A DNA stretch of 64,000 bases from Isochrysis galbana (lineage: Eukaryota; Haptophyta; Isochrysidales; Isochrysidaceae): NCBI GenBank assembly GCA_018136815.1, contig CM030938.1, forward strand, positions 5,232,749 through 5,296,748, read 5' to 3'. Each line of letters begins with the position of its first letter. Position 1 is the stretch's first letter. The notes beneath the pieces were generated by a model. That model was given only the letters and a program-made list of their open reading frames with translations. It ran no database searches and was not told where the DNA came from. The position numbers and the translations under genes are program-made. Positions 41,868-53,836 of the stretch are shown piece by piece.

Positions 41868-44800
41868 CTATCGCCGTTGCCTCTTAGCGTTCGGAGGCCG
41901 CCCCGAAGGAGTCTGTCTCCCCGCCCCACTTTGCCGTCGCTTGCGCGACTCCGCCTCGTCGGTAGCCTCTTGCTCATCAATCTCCTTCTCTACCAGCTTG
42001 GATAGAAACTCGACGCGGCGCTGAAGCTCTAGTGCAGTGCGAGTGCGGAACCACCAGTCGAACCGAAAGAGCCACGATGCCCGCACTTCCTCGCGCAACT
42101 CGTCCCATCGATCGTACCCAATCTGGTTCGTCATACACACCAAAAAGCGGTCGTTTTCTTCTGAGTACTGCCTCCCCCTTCCGGCTCCATGGCCGTAGTC
42201 GATGCGGAGGGTTACCCATGGGTTCTTGAATGAAGCCACCTTTTTACTGAGCTTATTGGCGATCTCAATGCGCCGCTGGATCTTGGCCTCTCCCTGCTCG
42301 ATGCGACGCATTACCTTGTCACAGTCGCGCAGCTCACGGTATCGCAAGAAGAAGACCGACGCGTACTTTGCTACCTCCTGCGCCTTCTTACCTTCCACCT
42401 ACGCGTGTGCGGGAATCAATTCCAGAGGGGAGGACGCCTCAGTACAAATCACGTGTAGGGCGCATGCTGGGGTTGCGATCGCGAAAGGGGATCCAACCAG
42501 CACATCGAGGGCATGGCAACGCACCTCGTTCGCGACAGCGGCAAGGTTCTGTCTTCCGTGCCGCTCGCACGCCTTGACGAAGGCGTTGAAGTCCTTCTTG
42601 TTCCAAGTAGAGAAACCCTCACGAAGCAACTCTTGCTTCTCCTCCTCTTCTTCAGGTGTAAGCGGTGGCGAGCCGGCCTCTATCGCTCGGGCTAGTAGAG
42701 TTTCCTCATCTTCTTCCGCCTCTTCTTTGGCACGCCGAGAAAGAATCCGGTCCTGCTTCCACTGCCAGTGTGCCACTTCCTTATCACGTAGACGGCCCAG
42801 CCGCTTGCTATTGAAGAATTGAAAATCATGGATCTGCGTCTGCTTGGGCATGCGCATGCCACCCCGCTCGCGGGCAATATTCTTGTAATATTCGTTTTCG
42901 TCATAGTTCTGCTTGGTGATCCGCTTGGGCAAGGAGAGACACCACTGCTCCGCTGCGGCTGAGCCAGCCGACCAATCCTGGCCCTCGTACTCATAGAGCG
43001 ACCGCTCTTGGCCATCGAGCTTGAAGTTGGCTAGGTTATTTGTCGTCTGCCGCAGGCTTTCGGCATCAGCGCGCGTCCGCTCCTCGCCGCGCGCCAGCAG
43101 CTGCTCAATATCCTCGTCGGTGGGCTCCTTACCCTTAGCGCTGAAGACGGCGTCCGCACCGAATCGAATCATGCCAAGCATCTCCTCCTTCGAGAGCGAA
43201 GTGGACTGCTCCGCCAGACGGCCTTGTTGAATGATAGCGGCATCTAGGTACAACTTGCGCTGAGCGCGCTCGATGATTTTTTCCTCGACTGAGCCCTCAA
43301 TCATGAAGCGATACACAGCCACCTCCCTAGTCTGTCCGATTCGGTGTGCGCGGTCCATCGCCTGCAGGTCCATTTGTGGATTCCAGTCGGAGTCGAATAT
43401 GATGACGGTATCGGCTGTCGCAAGGTTGATTCCGAGGCCGCCAGCGCGCGTCGACAGGAGGAACAAGAACTTCGACGACTCAGGCGCATTATACACTTCC
43501 ATCGCGGCGTCGCGTTCCTCGCCCGACGTGGAGCCATCGATGCGGCAGTATTCCCAAGAGCGGAAGGAGCAGTAGTCCTCCAGAATGTCGAGCATCCGTG
43601 TCATCTGTGAGAAAATCAGCACACGGTGACCGCGCGACTTCAGACGAATAAGCAGCTTGTCCAAGAGTACCATCTTGCCCGAATGCACGATGAGCCGCTC
43701 GTCATTCGTGAAAGGTGGCTCCTCTGCGCCGTCGAAGAGGTACGGATGGTTCGCGCACTTCCGGAGCTGCATCAGGATGTTGTGCATTTGTGAGCGATTG
43801 CCACTCATTGCGTTAAGCACTTCGATGTTCTTGGTTAAGATGTTCTGATACCACATGCGCTGCATCTCGGACATTCCGATCAGCAGCTTGATTTCACGTT
43901 TGGGAGGCAGATCCTTTTCTACTTCTGCCTTTAGACGGCGCAGCAAGAATGGACGCAGGAGGCGGTGCAGGTGGTGCAGCACGTCCTCCTTTTGCTCGGC
44001 TGCATCGTCGGGGTTGAACCACTCGTCGAACTGCTCCGAAGAGGAGAAGATATCTGGCAACAAGAAATTGAGCATGGACCACAGCTCGTGCAGATTATTC
44101 TGTAATGGCGTGCCAGTGATGAGGAGACGGTAATGGGTCGAGAAGAGGCGTACCACCTGGGAGAGCTTGCCCTGGTCGTTCTTGATCCGGTGTGCCTCGT
44201 CTATTATGAGATAGCGCCAGACTATCTTCTCAATAGCAGCCTTCTCGCTAATTGCGGTTTCAAAGGTGGTAATGCACACATCAAAGGCTTCCACGGCTTC
44301 GAAGTACTCCTCCTTCATAGCGAGCCGTGTGGCTTTGTCGCCGTGGAACTTGAAGGCTCGTATTGATGGGCACCACTTCTCAACCTCCTTGAACCAGTTA
44401 ATGAGTACCGACTTGGGCACGATGATCAGGTGCGGGCCACGCACGTTTTCAAACTCCCTCAGATAGCCGAGTAAGGAGATGGTCTGCAAGGTCTTGCCCA
44501 AACCCATCTCGTCAGCAAGGATCCCATTGATGCCGTGTTCATACAACTTGATCAGCCAGTTGAGGCCCTCCAGCTGATATGCGCGCATCTTGCCCATGAT
44601 GCACGTGGGCTGCGTCGTTAGCCGCGTGCCAGAGCTGCCTGCCTTGCCAGCATCAGTTTCAGCTGCCTTGAGCAAGAGTTCATCCTCCTGTTTCTCAGTC
44701 ATCCTGCCCTTTGTCCGGCGGCCCGGACCTGACTTTGACAGGCCATTGCTTCCAACCTTGTCCGTGTTCGAGGAGCCCAGATCGTCGAGCGATTTGCCCA

Positions 44801-45308
44801 TAAAGTGAGCGAAGATGTCTGTTTGACGCATCAGGTAAGCGAGCCGCTCTTTTGCGTTCGCCTGGGCCTTTTCTCCCAGCTCAGCCTTCTCGCGTGCCTG
44901 GATCGTCTTGAGGGCTGCCTTCCGGGCTCGAGCCCGTTCGAGCCAGGAGGTCTCAAACTTATCGTCAACTGCTGCTTCATCGCCATCGGCTGCGGTCGGC
45001 GTTGCACCACAATCAGTGGGTGGCAATGTGCCGTTGGTCACCGACTCGGCTGCGGCCTGTGACATTTCATCGGCCAGGGCCGGCATCGCACCATCAGCTG
45101 CCCCATCACCGACTGCAGTATTCTCAGCAGCTGCGGGGGCAACAGCAACATCTTCGCTCGCCGTCGCCTCACCAGAAGCCGGAAGCGCCGGATTCCCAGC
45201 CCTACTGCTCGCCGGGTCATCCTCGGATTCACTTGGCTCGGCCCCTTCCTCACGAGCTGGCGGCGCCGATTCTTCCGGCTGATCTTCATTCGGCTCAGCG
45301 CTCGACAT
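41868..45308 (-). CDS. ISWI: ISWI-type chromatin remodelling ATPase (SMARCA1/5 family)
   Basis: Two exons, 45308-42525 and 42398-41868, join at NEV|EGKK to 1,104 residues. The protein slides nucleosomes in the nucleus using ATP. Order: acidic N-terminus; SWLERARARKAALKTIQ helix; motif I ILADEMGLGKTLQTISLL; motif II LIIDEAHRIKN; ITGTPLQNNLHELWSMLNF; motif V/VI STRAGGLGINLATADTVI and DRAHRIGQTREVAVYR; then the ISWI-specific HAND (KNIARERGGMRMPK, IHDFQFF), SANT (FSTWNKKDFNAFVKACERHG) and SLIDE (YSEENDRFLVCMTNQIGYDR, FRFDWWFRTRTALELQRR). All catalytic motifs look intact. The intron falls inside the SANT domain. ATG 45308 is followed by about 130 Ala/Glu-rich residues, and a CT-rich run lies just upstream. 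Confidence 0.95.
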
Positions 45309-47512
45309 TGCCTCACCCTGTCTCTCTCTCTCCCTCTCTCTCCCCCTCCCTCCCTCTCTCTCTCTCTCTCTGCTCGCTCGCTCGCTCGCTCTGTTTGCCT
45401 CGATGCGGTGCCTCTGCCGCCTGCAGATCGCGGTGCCACGCCCTTCAGACTATCTGCTCCCTCCTCACCCAACGTCGCGTTCTCCCTCCTTCCCTATCTC
45501 TCTCCCCCTCTCCCTCCTCCCTCTCCCCGCGCGGCTCGCCGTCTGGAGAGAGGGCCGCCTCTCCCTCTCTTCCGACCTGCCGCCTCTCTTTCTCCCTCCC
45601 ACCCCTCTCGTTTTCTCCTCTCACGAGTGGAACTAAAAGGGTTCGGCGCCAGGCCGCAGAGAGTGGGCCGCACCTGCCCTCTCCTCTCCCGCGAGAAGGG
45701 GAGGCGGCGGGGTTTTGCTCCGGCCAAATGTGAATCCGCAAGCCGGACCCGAAAAGTTAGAGAGGCAAAAAAAGGCGGGAGAAAGTGCGCAGTTCCCCAG
45801 TTTTCACACCGGAAGCTGTGAACAAGGCGGAAGAGCCGGCCCCAGGCTCTGAGCGAGTTATTGTCATGCACGGCGTAAAAACGTAAAAACTCAGTACTCT
45901 AGTAGAAACGTTGATCACAATTCACACAATTAAGATCTTAAAGTAGAAAATTGCTTGCTCTTGCTCCACCTAGCTCTAGCTCTAGCTCTAGTTCTGGACG
46001 CTATACGCTATCGCCATCGCGTGGAGGTAGAGTGTAGAGTGTAGAGTATAGGTAGAGAGAGAGAGTAGAGAGCAATGGAATAAGTGGAAGCGGAAGTGGA
46101 AGTGGCGGGATGAGGAGTGAGTGCATTGGGGGAAAGCTTTTTGAAGATGCCTGCTATCTGCTGCTATCTGCTATATGTCAGAGCCAGAGCAAGGCGCAAG
46201 GCTGATCTCACTCTTGACTCTTGGAGATTGCCTGCGAAGGCGCGCCGGCAGCTAGCAGCTAGCGCGGAACGCGAGAGGGTGCAACTTGCAACTTGAGGTA
46301 CCCTTTTCTTTATCCCCCATCCCCCCCCATTCCCATTTTCTACATTATACAACTCTACCCCTAAGCTTTGCCTTTGCCTCATTGGCAATGTCATTGGCCA
46401 TATGTCGCATTCGCGAGCCTCTGCAGGCTATATTTCGCTATTTCGCTATTTTCCATTTTCCGCTCTACCGTTATAACCGCGATGGTAAATCATCAATCTT
46501 CGTTCTTATGTCTATCTATACGTCTACGACGTCTCCACGCTTCTATCAATCACTACACTTCATTCAATGTTGGTCTACCATTATATCCACGTGGCCAAGC
46601 AGCTTCTACAGGCTTCTTTCTTCTTTCTACTCGGAATATGAATATGCTCTAGCTCTGGACTGATCACCCAGGCATGGAGATCAAGGGAGTAGTAAGCACG
46701 TGTCGATGAAGACCAAGGAAGTAGCGAGCATCTTGCTTGCTTAAGTACACCCTCAAGAACCTCAAGCGTCTAGCTAGACTCTGTAAGTCTAACATCTCTG
46801 TAAGCTTCTAGACTTTTTAAGTCTACCAGCTACTCCATGGCTAAGCTACGAAAAGCTATAGGTAACGTGCACGCCGCTGTGCTCGCGTTGAGACGCTATT
46901 CGCCGATGAATCTTGTAGGATCTTCACTAAGCATGGATGAATCCCTTTCGCGCCTTTTCTGTGTGCAATCCTTCTCTAGGACGACGAGTTCTCTTCTAGC
47001 CAATTGGTTCCTTCTTTGCTCTCTCTGTTGACCCACCGTGGCTTTCGCTCCCGTGTTTATTACGTGTTGCCCTTGTTTATGTAAGAAAGTGGTGTGGCGT
47101 GTCTTCGTACGCAACCAGCAGCCGTCGCAGCGCTCTGCGATCGAAGCCGTACCGTGACCCCTCGTACCCTTGAGCCCCTACTGCCTTGTGTGTGGTCTCT
47201 CGCTAGAAATCACCCACTAGAGATTGATTCAATCTGTTCCTATGGACCCATCACCGCCCTCTGCACTGCCAAATTCGCCCTCGCCGCCGCGCGCGGACCC
47301 CGTCACCACTGCACCCGTGCCCAAGCCTTCCCAAGTATCTTTACCCGCTACCCAAGTCGATAGGCCGCCTACGGACGCGTGGGTTGCCAAGGATGGAGTC
47401 TCAGGAGTCAGGAGCCTTACATATCACCACCCCCAAAAATGTGTCCCTAGTAGCCCGGTCACTCACTAGGGGGGTGCGAAGGGCACCATATCGGTAATGG
47501 GCAAACGAGGAC
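45309..47512. other. Intergenic region upstream of ISWI
   Basis: CT microsatellite at 45320-45390 and CT-rich sequence to 45620, AGCTCT units near 45970-45993, GTAGAG units near 46025-46070, and TAAGTCTA words around 46780-46830. A 17-mer GTAGCCCGGTCACTCAC is at 47450-47466. No gene supported. Confidence 0.5.
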
Positions 47513-48064
47513 CTAAATAAGCTCCCTATAGGTTCTGGTATGAGAGATCAGCAAAAAAATCCGGCCCTCCCCCCCCCCCGGTGTTTTTCCCCGGAGAGTC
47601 GGCCGGCGTCGACCGGTCCGCCTCAATGGGTTTTCCCTCATTGTAACTTGTGGGGAGTTATAATGGGAGCCGGGGGTTTGCGAGGGGGGAGATTTGAAGG
47701 GATGCATATGTGTATGTGTCTGTGCCATCACTTCAAGGCGTGCGGGCAAGTGCGCTGAGGGGTGTCGTGATAGTACCGGGCTAGTGGGAGTAGTGGTACT
47801 AACGCTCAGTTGTTTTTGTCTTATACCCCGTGCGGCGATCATCACGGTGTTTGTGGCAGTCTTGACCACTTCCACTTCTTCCTTCAGAACATTGATGCTA
47901 TTGGGCACATCCTTCGGATTCCAAAAACTCACACCTAGGGACTTTAAATATTCGTCATTCTTGAGACTATTGATCAAGTTTTCTGCATCTCGGTCCAACC
48001 TTGGCATCTTCCCCGGGTGGATAAGGGCATTGGCGACCCTTTTATGGGTTTTAGGGTCAGTCAT
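47513..48064 (-). CDS. Hypothetical protein, intronless
   Basis: An open frame of 183 residues from ATG 48064. The first 90 residues look like a folded helical protein (LDRDAENLINSLKNDEYLK, VPNSINVLKEEVEVVKTA); the rest is Ser/Pro/Thr- then Arg-rich and may be read-through into a repeat. No family recognised; base composition is lower in GC than the neighbouring genes. It could belong to a mobile element. Confidence 0.35.
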   Translation of the reverse strand: MTDPKTHKRVANALIHPGKMPRLDRDAENLINSLKNDEYLKSLGVSFWNPKDVPNSINVLKEEVEVVKTATNTVMIAARGIRQKQLSVSTTTPTSPVLSRHPSAHLPARLEVMAQTHTHMHPFKSPPSQTPGSHYNSPQVTMRENPLRRTGRRRPTLRGKTPGGGEGRIFLLISHTRTYRELI

Positions 48065-49040
48065 GCTATGCTAGTTACCAACGTCATAGAATATTTTTCA
48101 AGGTCCGAGGCGAAGACCTGATGACTGATTGGTGCATCGCGGATTTGGAAACGAGGGGTACCAAATGAAGGCAAACGACCTTAAGTATAAACTTAGTTGA
48201 TACTACTGGGCGAGAGGCATGTTAAAATTTGGTTAGCCTGGCGACGCTCTCTGAGTAGGCAAACCCCGCACCTGAGCGCCTCTTCAATCGACGATAAAGC
48301 GGACAAGGACGCCCAGTTCTAACTTGGGCCCGCTTCCGGCACTTCTTTCAACTGCTGCGCACATACATGCGGCGCCGGCTCGTCAGATTACCACCTGAGA
48401 CCTGCACTTTTGTACTATAATGTGGGGGTCCTGCAAGTAGAACTTATAGCGTCCATATGGGGGTAGTTGCCGAAAAAGCAACCAAACTTGAGGTTGCACC
48501 CTCTCAAACCCTCACCCACACCTTTAGCGCCAAGCAACCACACCTCCGACTCCGGTACCCTTTGGTGCGTCCCCCGTGTTAGCTTTGGCCTCTAGGTGAA
48601 TTCTACGTTCTTCCTCACCACTCACCACACACACACCCGTCAAACAGCCACTCCAACAACAGGTCAAGTAGTGTGTGGTGTGTGGTGCACTTTGCACTCT
48701 GTTGTTTTGGCCGTTGCGCCATTACGCGCTACGGGCCTCGGATGGTAGCGGAGGCACGCGATAGACACACAGACATTTTTAGATACAATCGTAATGGGCA
48801 GATTGCATCATCCCGCCCTCATGTGCCATGACTGCAGAAAGCGCGTGAAATGTGGGCGGAGCACTTCGCGGCCACTCCGACTTGTGTCCGACTTGTGGGA
48901 AAAGTTGAAGAATGTGTCCACCGCGTAAAAGCACGACGACTCATTCAGCAACCGGTGGTGGTGCCTCGTCTGGATTCGTGGCAGAAGGCAATTGAAGAGC
49001 GTGTGATTTGTCCACCTCGTCTTCATTCGACGCACCGAGA
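48065..49040. other. Intergenic with one solo palindrome
   Basis: ACCTTAAGTATAAACTTAGTT-type palindrome at 48179-48198 without the usual GC-rich body. The minus frame 49020-48941 (GASNEDEVDKSHALQLPSA) after an acceptor-like CCTCACAG could be a last exon of the TAF4 gene. Confidence 0.45.
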
Positions 49041-49789
49041 TCACGCGGCTGTGAGGAAACAAAAATTTGGGACACAAGGGTGAGGCAGGACAATGGCTCG
49101 CAACTCAAGCGATCTTTCGCGTTGATTGTGTAAGGGAAGTGAACGGCGACCAACCTGTGAAACATACAATCTGGCTGCACGACGCGCGTAGCGCCGAAGT
49201 GGTCTACCCTCGCAGCGCCACCACTGCAATACACGAGAGCGCCCGGATTGCGGCTCGAGCTCGAGTTGGCATAACACATCCGCCATAGTGACTGTGATTT
49301 CTTGTGATCCAACAGTACCACTGGCACTTCGCCCAGTGCTTTTCATTTGCGAGAGATGCTTCAAATCGTCTGGCGCTAATGACAGCATCACATCCGAGCG
49401 GGAGGACGGTGCGGCTAGTCTAGGAACAGGCGGTTGCGTGGGCTGCACCGCCGCTCTTATCTCCTCCACAATACGGCGTCGCCATGGCGTCTTTGGGTCA
49501 AGGGACACTTTAAAAAAGTCAGTGCCGAGTTTGGTGCGATGCGCATTCGTCCGCTGGCCCGCCTGCCGCCGAAGAGAGGCCAACAGTCCGCTCAAGCGAT
49601 CCCCCAAACCTTCTGCAAGGAGAAGCGCTGCATTGTCCTCAACATCGCTTATGCCAGATTGCTGGCATAGCTTCCGCAAGCGTTCACGCATTGTGGCCGT
49701 AGCGATTCTCTCACTCCAAGGTTGCTCTGCCACCGCTGTCTCAGCTGACGGAATACCACCCCCCGCATACGGGTCAACTCCCAACGCCT
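49041..49789 (-). CDS. TAF4: TAF4-type TFIID subunit, C-terminal part, truncated by the assembly gap
   Basis: Minus frame running out of the N gap. RERLRKLCQQSGISDVEDNA then LLLAEGLGDRLSGLLASLRRQ is the histone-fold helix pattern by which TAF4 pairs with TAF12. About 60 residues on comes VTMADVLCQLELEPQSGRSR, the conserved C-terminal element seen in plant and animal TAF4 (VxxxDVxxxLExEPQxxxS). TAF4 is a core subunit of the general factor TFIID in the nucleus. The exact end is unclear: the frame can continue to a stop at 49041, or an intron may join it to the 49020-48941 segment. All N-terminal coding sequence is missing into the gap. Confidence 0.7.
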
Positions 49790-49889
49790 NNNNNNNNNNN
49801 NNNNNNNNNNNNNNNNNNNNNNNNNNNNNNNNNNNNNNNNNNNNNNNNNNNNNNNNNNNNNNNNNNNNNNNNNNNNNNNNNNNNNNNNN
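49790..49889. other. Assembly gap of exactly 100 N
   Basis: A round 100-base run of N is usually a placeholder for unknown length. Coding sequence enters it from both sides on opposite strands, so much more than 100 bases is probably missing. Confidence 0.95.
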
Positions 49890-49890
49890 G

Positions 49891-50211
49891 CGAGAATGTG
49901 GCAATCAGGATGAAGAAGTTGTTGCCAAAGCCGATGGCACGCTGCCCATTTACGCGTGCTCCCTAGACACTAAGCGTGGCCAGGCGCGTTTTATCAACGA
50001 TGCGCCCCTCAGCCTATGTGTGCGGAAAGAAAGGGACGACGCCGATGAGTTTGAGCGATCTTCCTCTTCTCCCGCTCAGGAACAAGAATGCCAAGTTGTG
50101 GTACTTACGTCTCCGAGTGGTCGGGTCGTCATTCCCGAAGCCGAACGCATCGCTGAGTATCAAGCCTTCGGCGAGCTTTTACGAAGCATCCCCTGGCCGC
50201 TGACGACTTGA
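49891..50211 (+). CDS. C-terminal fragment of an unidentified protein
   Basis: Plus frame open from the gap to TGA at 50209-50211, 106 residues. It reads like a folded protein end: GTLPIYACSLDTKRGQARF, APLSLCVRKERDD, an acidic Ser-rich loop, VVVLTSPSGRVVIPEAERI and FGELLRSIPWPL. No family recognised. Since TAF4 leaves the gap in the other direction, the two genes are probably divergent with both starts inside the missing sequence. Confidence 0.5.
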   Translation, partial: RECGNQDEEVVAKADGTLPIYACSLDTKRGQARFINDAPLSLCVRKERDDADEFERSSSSPAQEQECQVVVLTSPSGRVVIPEAERIAEYQAFGELLRSIPWPLTT

Positions 50212-50713
50212 CAGGAACGTCCCGATTCTAGCACGGTGCCTTTGCAGGTTGTGCCGTCTTTTCACATGATTACCATCTACATGATGGGTGCGTGAGTCCG
50301 GTTTCTATGGGGCGGGCTGGGTGTTCATCACATCCCTTGAGGCGGGCGTTTGACGTTTGACGCTCAAAGCGTGAACTCCGTGTTGTGTTGTGTTGCATTA
50401 GGTAGCCCGGTCACTCACGCATTTTTACGCTACTATTTTCCACCTCTCACCTCTCTCCTCAACTATCTTTCAATATAAGCCAGATAGCGGTCTTAGACAC
50501 AGCGAGCGAGCGCAGCTTTCCCCTGCTCCCTGCTCCTCGCTTCCCTCCGCGTCTACGTACTCCCATGTTCAATTTCAGCTTAGTTAGTCATAAATAAGGA
50601 CCAGGCGAAGGTTCCATGCCCGTGCGCATGTCGAAGTGTTTGCAACTCATCACTCTCATGAAGACGGGGAAGCATGGAGCATAGAAGCCGTGCGTCAGGT
50701 GTATGGACCAAAC

Positions 50714-51165
50714 ATTCGGGTATTATTGTAAATTGTAAACGGGTCATGGCTCACTCAACTTTAGTTATATCCCATATTTGACGGTTTGACGGAACGCCAC
50801 CTTGATGGAGTACAAGAGTATCGCCCTGGTACCATCGCGGTAACTAGGGCGGCCGTGAGGAGGGAGACCGACGCCATCGCTCGCTCGCTCGCGCTCTCTC
50901 CAGAACAGATGCGGATAAAATTCCTCTTACAATTCTACTCACACCGCTCACACCACTACCAAACGCACATTCAAGGTAACAAGTAGATAACTAACGTAAA
51001 CGGGACACGCGTAGAGAAGGAGAAGGGGTGAGCAGGAGAGGAAAGAGAAAATAAGAGGGGGGGGGGCCGTAGGTTCTTCTCACGTGAAGAAGGTGTCGTT
51101 CCGTCAAATGTGGGACATGAGTCGAATTGAGCGATCGAATGTCCACAGTTGTATACATAGCGTTA
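50714..51165. mobile_element. Element with facing CCCACATTTGACGGAACG ends
   Basis: Left end 50745-50795 (TCACTCAACTTTAG, CCCATATTTGACGG, GGAACG) faces its complement at 51095-51150 (CGTTCCGTCAAATGTGGGAC, GATCGAATGTCCACA). Between them is about 300 bases with no transposase. Single ends of the same type lie at 8952 and 25352. Confidence 0.6.
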
Positions 51166-51286
51166 TTTTAAAATTAAATGTAGACTAGCGTAACATTCCC
51201 TGCTTCCCGCGACGCGTGTCCCCCCGGAGGGCGCCGTGTCGGCGCTTTTCGATTGTGATTACTTGTAATTATGGGCACGGCGCGAT

Positions 51287-51907
51287 GTGCATCGGCCACC
51301 ACATATTGACATGAGAGCATTGCAAGGGCGGCGACTCCACAGAAGGATTGGCACCTACAACCGGTTCGCGGACAGAGATAAGACTTGCCGCATATGCAAG
51401 GCGGCCGACGAATCTTCCACCCATCTAGGCGAATGCCCGAGAGTAGTAAACATATTCGAAACGCTAGACAAACTGGCAAGGTACACCCCCCGAAGCGGTA
51501 GAAGCAGGGAAGAAGTAATCATAGATAACCTTTTCATGCACCCCGGGGGGGAAACACCGCGACCGCTCTCCATACTTTACACTCTAGCGTGGAGATATAT
51601 TTTAACAGACTTCTACAGGATACACTACGATGGCATTGAATTCTCGGAGGAATCAGTGTTGATAAGAACGATAGATAGGTACACGACGCTAAGCAAGGCA
51701 CTACTATTTGCGAGTACAACAGACTCGGCAAGGACCGCCCAAGCAGGCATGGGCAGACAGCCGAAGAAAAGGATCGACATGAACGATGTATACCCTTTAT
51801 TCACAATAGGTGCAAGAGGTAAGCTAGAACCAAGCCTAGAGCTGCGGTCCCTGACCACCTCGATGGGGGTGGCATATATAATTGCCGAGAGACCCGAACC
51901 AGAATAA
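51287..51907 (+). pseudogene. Probable C-terminal remnant of a non-LTR retrotransposon
   Basis: Open frame of about 200 residues without a proper start (first ATG 51311). Near its start is CRICKAADESSTHLGEC, a C-x2-C-x8-H-x3-C zinc knuckle of the kind that follows reverse transcriptase in LINE-type elements, flanked by basic residues. No reverse-transcriptase motif is present upstream, as expected for a 5'-truncated insertion. Base composition and codon choice (many AGA, ATA) differ from the host genes. A host protein with this knuckle is the alternative. Confidence 0.5.
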
Positions 51908-52290
51908 GCCTGTGACGAGGTACACCTCGATTGGACATAAACCCACCGAGACACGATAGCGACCAGAAAGGGTGAGAAAAGGACGAGCACGCCCGCGACC
52001 CGACAGACACGCGACGACATTTGACCAGCAACAGGCCTGCCCGGAACACGCGCTCTGAACCAGGCTCGTGGTAGCGCACCCGAGCCAAACCCCGGATACC
52101 GAAGACAAAGGAATGAAGGGGGAAAGGGGAGGAAGTGGAGGGAAGGGAAGTTAAGGGCGGTGACAGTAGGGATGGGGAAGTACCCTAGTCTAGTAGGTGT
52201 GTAGCCCAGAATCTTCAGATGTTTTTTTTTTTCAATACCAAACCTCTCCAATCCCTCAGCCCCAGCCTATCCATCCCGATCCGCCCAGCC
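51908..52290. other. Non-coding, possible retrotransposon 3' tail
   Basis: Sequence after the retrotransposon-like frame, ending in a T tract at 52220-52232. No gene. Confidence 0.4.
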
Positions 52291-52635
52291 ATGTCCGCTC
52301 CGTCGTCGCGCTCGCCCTCGCCCAGGCCCGTCCTCCCGCCTTTCTCTGCTGAGGAGGTGGTCCAGCCCGTCATTGGCCACTCCCCAACTTCCGCCGCGCC
52401 TCTCGCCGCTTCCCTTCCGTTCCCTCCGTTCCCATCCGAGGCAGTGGTAACCTCGGATCCGTCAGCTGCCATGCGGCACGACACTGCAGACAAGCTCGTT
52501 TACTGCCATGAGGCCCTAGCGCTCCGCACCAAGATGCAAAAGCAAGGGTCTAAGGCAGCAATGTGTGAATGGGATCTTTCAGATTCGGACTCAAACGCAT
52601 CGGACGAGGATGACGTGGAACATCTCAAAGTCTAA
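52291..52635 (+). CDS. Hypothetical 114-residue acidic protein with a decayed paralogue
   Basis: ATG 52291, stop TAA 52633. The first 65 residues are Ser/Pro/Ala-rich; the end (ADKLVYCHEALALRTKMQKQ, WDLSDSDSNASDEDDVEHL) is helical then acidic. A clear relative of the first half is at 60049-60208, broken by frameshifts. No family recognised; dispersal suggests a mobile or recently duplicated gene. Confidence 0.45.
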   Translation: MSAPSSRSPSPRPVLPPFSAEEVVQPVIGHSPTSAAPLAASLPFPPFPSEAVVTSDPSAAMRHDTADKLVYCHEALALRTKMQKQGSKAAMCEWDLSDSDSNASDEDDVEHLKV

Positions 52636-53836
52636 TTGATATTGATATACCGCGTGTGCATGCGCGCCTCTCTTGCTCTCTGTTTGCAGCTTTGCGGTGA
52701 GCGATGCAGTCAGTGCACATGTGCATAGGTAATACTAGTATATATCATATACTACTAGTAGCTAGTAGTATAATACATATAAAATGTGGAATTATGTGTT
52801 GGCCGTTTTGTTTCAAAGGCGGAGCGCGTGTAGACCCTGCTCCTGAGTTAGCCTACTACAACACAGCAATACATCTCATCTCCCACGCGTACACCGGTGC
52901 AGGCGTACCCTCACTGACGTACGCCAGCGCCGCCGGCGCCGGCGTACGGGAATTCGGTATTCATGGTATTCAAGAGGGCCATTTTGAATACATGTACTAC
53001 TATTTACTATTTGTATTACACAACTAGGGTTAGAAGCCCTGGTGAACTCTACGTACCACGTACCCATGTGAGGTAGGGCCGTTGGCCGTAGGAGGAAACT
53101 TCCGAGGATCTCGGTTCCAGCCCAACCGCAAACCTCCATCTCGTGGATGGAGATCTCGCCCACTCCTCTGCAGATTGCGGCCACGGTATTGGAGCAAGAG
53201 CCGCACGCATTGCGATGAGTATCCCATTCATCAGGATTCCAATTTGGGAGGAAGAGGGTGAATGAAGCCTGAACCAAGAGAGGGGGGAGAGAGAGAAGGG
53301 GAGAGTGGGTGTCCTCTCATCAACTCTCAACTCTCAACAACCGCGGGAAACTGAAGGAGGGGGACACGGGGCGACGGGGCGGGCACCGCCGAACGAGGCC
53401 GAGATCCCCTTCCCCCCCACCACCTTCCCCCCCCCCCCCCACCCCACCCCACCCCACCCCGGCGCTCCCCCCCCCCCCCCCAACCCTTTCGGCGCCCCGT
53501 TCCCGTTCCTCTCTCCACGCTCTCTCTTTCTCTTTCTCTCTCTCTCTCTCTCTCCCCCTCTCTCTCCCCCTCTCTCTCTCCCTCTCTCCCCCCTTTTCTC
53601 CGGCGCACGTTGTCCGCACCCCGCGCGCAGCTCAGCCCCGCCCCGCCCCCCGCCCCCCGCCCCCCGCCCCCCCGCCCCCCCGGGCCCCTCTCCTCCCCCC
53701 ACCGGCCCGCGCGAGCCTCCCCCCCCCCCTCCCCCCCCCTCTTCCCCCCTCACTCCCACCTTCTTTCTTCCGTCCCACCCATTCAATCTCCACCGATTCT
53801 CTCCCGCCCCCCCCCCTCTTACCCCATCGCCCTCGC
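52636..53836. other. Non-coding: palindromes, then a C- and CT-rich leader
   Basis: GTACGCCAGCGCC facing GGCGCCGGCGTAC at 52919-52947 is a near-perfect dyad. AT-rich inverted repeats (TACTACTAGTAGCTAGTAGTA) lie near 52750-52772. From 53400 to 53835 the plus strand is C, CCCCA and CT repeats leading straight to the ALG11 start; frames through it are artefacts. Confidence 0.6.

Noticed and set aside
49288..50211. 307-residue plus frame running through the N gap
   Set aside because: The gap is of unknown length, and the part left of it is the shadow of TAF4 on the minus strand.
53305..53836. Pro/Leu/Ser-rich frames upstream of ALG11
   Set aside because: Translations of C and CT repeats; the family start is at 53837.
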